Shown here: positions 5,477 to 5,639 of the stretch, piece by piece
Layout: the number at the start of each line of letters is the position of its first letter
How positions within the stretch are numbered: position 1 is the stretch's first letter
Source of the DNA: Phycisphaerae bacterium
GTDB lineage: Bacteria > Planctomycetota > Phycisphaerae > UBA1845 > PWPN01
Assembly (NCBI GenBank): GCA_026647385.1
Contig: JAPKGY010000261.1
Span: 1 to 5,639 of the forward strand
Direction: 5' to 3'
DNA: 5,639 bases
Translations under genes and position numbers: made by a program
Notes under the pieces: generated by a model
The model's input: only the letters and a program-made list of their open reading frames with translations
Told to the model about the DNA's origin: nothing
The model's database searches: none

Positions 5477-5639
5477 ATGGAATGCCGCAAGACCCGTAAT
5501 CTGGACTTCTGCTCCTGCACCTACGCCGGCTGCAGTCGACAGGGCATCGGCTGCCTTGATGATACGTTGAATACATTAGATGTTTCCACAAAAAAACGCC
5601 AGGTAACACTTATTTTCAAAAGAAACCCTCAAACGGATT
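5477..5639 (+). pseudogene. DUF6485-like Cys-rich small protein, 5' part; apparently interrupted
   Basis: The first ~24 residues (MECRKTRNLDFCSCTY, then AGCSRQGI) match the N-terminus of small Cys-rich proteins of the DUF6485 type as I remember them: Met-x-Cys, Asn8, then Cys12-x-Cys14-Thr-Tyr-x2-Cys19-x-Arg-x-Gly. The function of the family is unknown; the Cys pattern suggests metal binding. The family normally continues with CCxC, a Tyr-His-Arg segment and ELPxC. Here the sequence instead becomes GCLDDTLNTLD and then a Lys/Thr-rich stretch with no family resemblance. DNA composition changes at the same place, from 62% G+C over 5477-5554 to 34% over 5555-5639. The frame stays open to the window edge, so the end is unseen. 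AGGGAG at 5463-5468 lies 8 bases before the ATG; an ATG at 5469 is in a different frame. The gene is likely broken by an insertion or an assembly junction near 5549-5555, or is a divergent variant. Confidence 0.6.
5555..5639. other. AT-rich segment of possible foreign origin
   Basis: These 85 bases have 29 G or C (34%), against about 62% just before, and contain an A7 run (5580-5586) unlike anything else in the window. They begin where the DUF6485-like reading loses its family pattern. That fits the end of an inserted mobile element or a wrong contig join. I cannot identify a terminal inverted repeat, target duplication or transposase from this short piece, so no element type is assigned. Confidence 0.4.

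Noticed and set aside
5103..5609. Minus-strand open frame starting in the AT-rich right edge and running into the carbonic anhydrase region.
   Set aside because: The GTG start has no ribosome binding site, the downstream part is antisense or out-of-frame GC-rich sequence, and nothing in it resembles a transposase or other known protein.

Overview
The window holds a compact six-gene chemotaxis signalling and adaptation cluster on the plus strand (254-4472), a convergent beta-carbonic anhydrase gene on the minus strand (4526-5182), and at the right edge the start of a small Cys-rich gene (from 5477) that looks interrupted. The DNA is GC-rich with strong GC bias at third codon positions, except for the last ~85 bases, which are AT-rich. 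Gene content (CheX-type phosphatase, CheD, an HDOD gene inside a che operon, a DUF6485-like peptide) suggests a GC-rich environmental bacterium, for example Planctomycetota or a deltaproteobacterial-type lineage. That placement is an inference from gene types and is not certain.

Layout: 1-253 is a left flank with no gene I can support. The cluster then runs cheD (254-730), an HDOD-domain gene (727-1596), cheY (1622-2047), cheX (2004-2477), cheR (2470-3342) and cheB (3387-4472). Three of the five junctions overlap (4, 44 and 8 bases) and the two gaps are 25 and 44 bases, so the genes are very likely one transcription unit with coupled translation. The carbonic anhydrase gene converges on cheB with 53 bases between the stop codons. 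A 294-base, very GC-rich divergent spacer (5183-5476) separates it from the small gene at the right edge.

How the genes work together: CheR adds and CheB removes methyl groups on chemoreceptors, and CheD deamidates (or de-esterifies) receptor glutamines. CheY is the diffusible phosphorylated output, and CheX should dephosphorylate CheY-P. The HDOD protein, made from the same operon, is a candidate extra output or scaffold. No CheA kinase, CheW adaptor or receptor is in the window, so the cluster supplies adaptation, output and signal termination for a kinase and receptors encoded elsewhere. All catalytic residues I could check in these enzymes are present.

I did not find a clearly new system. 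The observations most worth a second look are the HDOD protein with a complete set of HD-type metal-binding residues inside the che operon, the abrupt composition and homology break in the DUF6485-like gene at the right edge, and the atypical phosphoacceptor loop of the CheB receiver domain.
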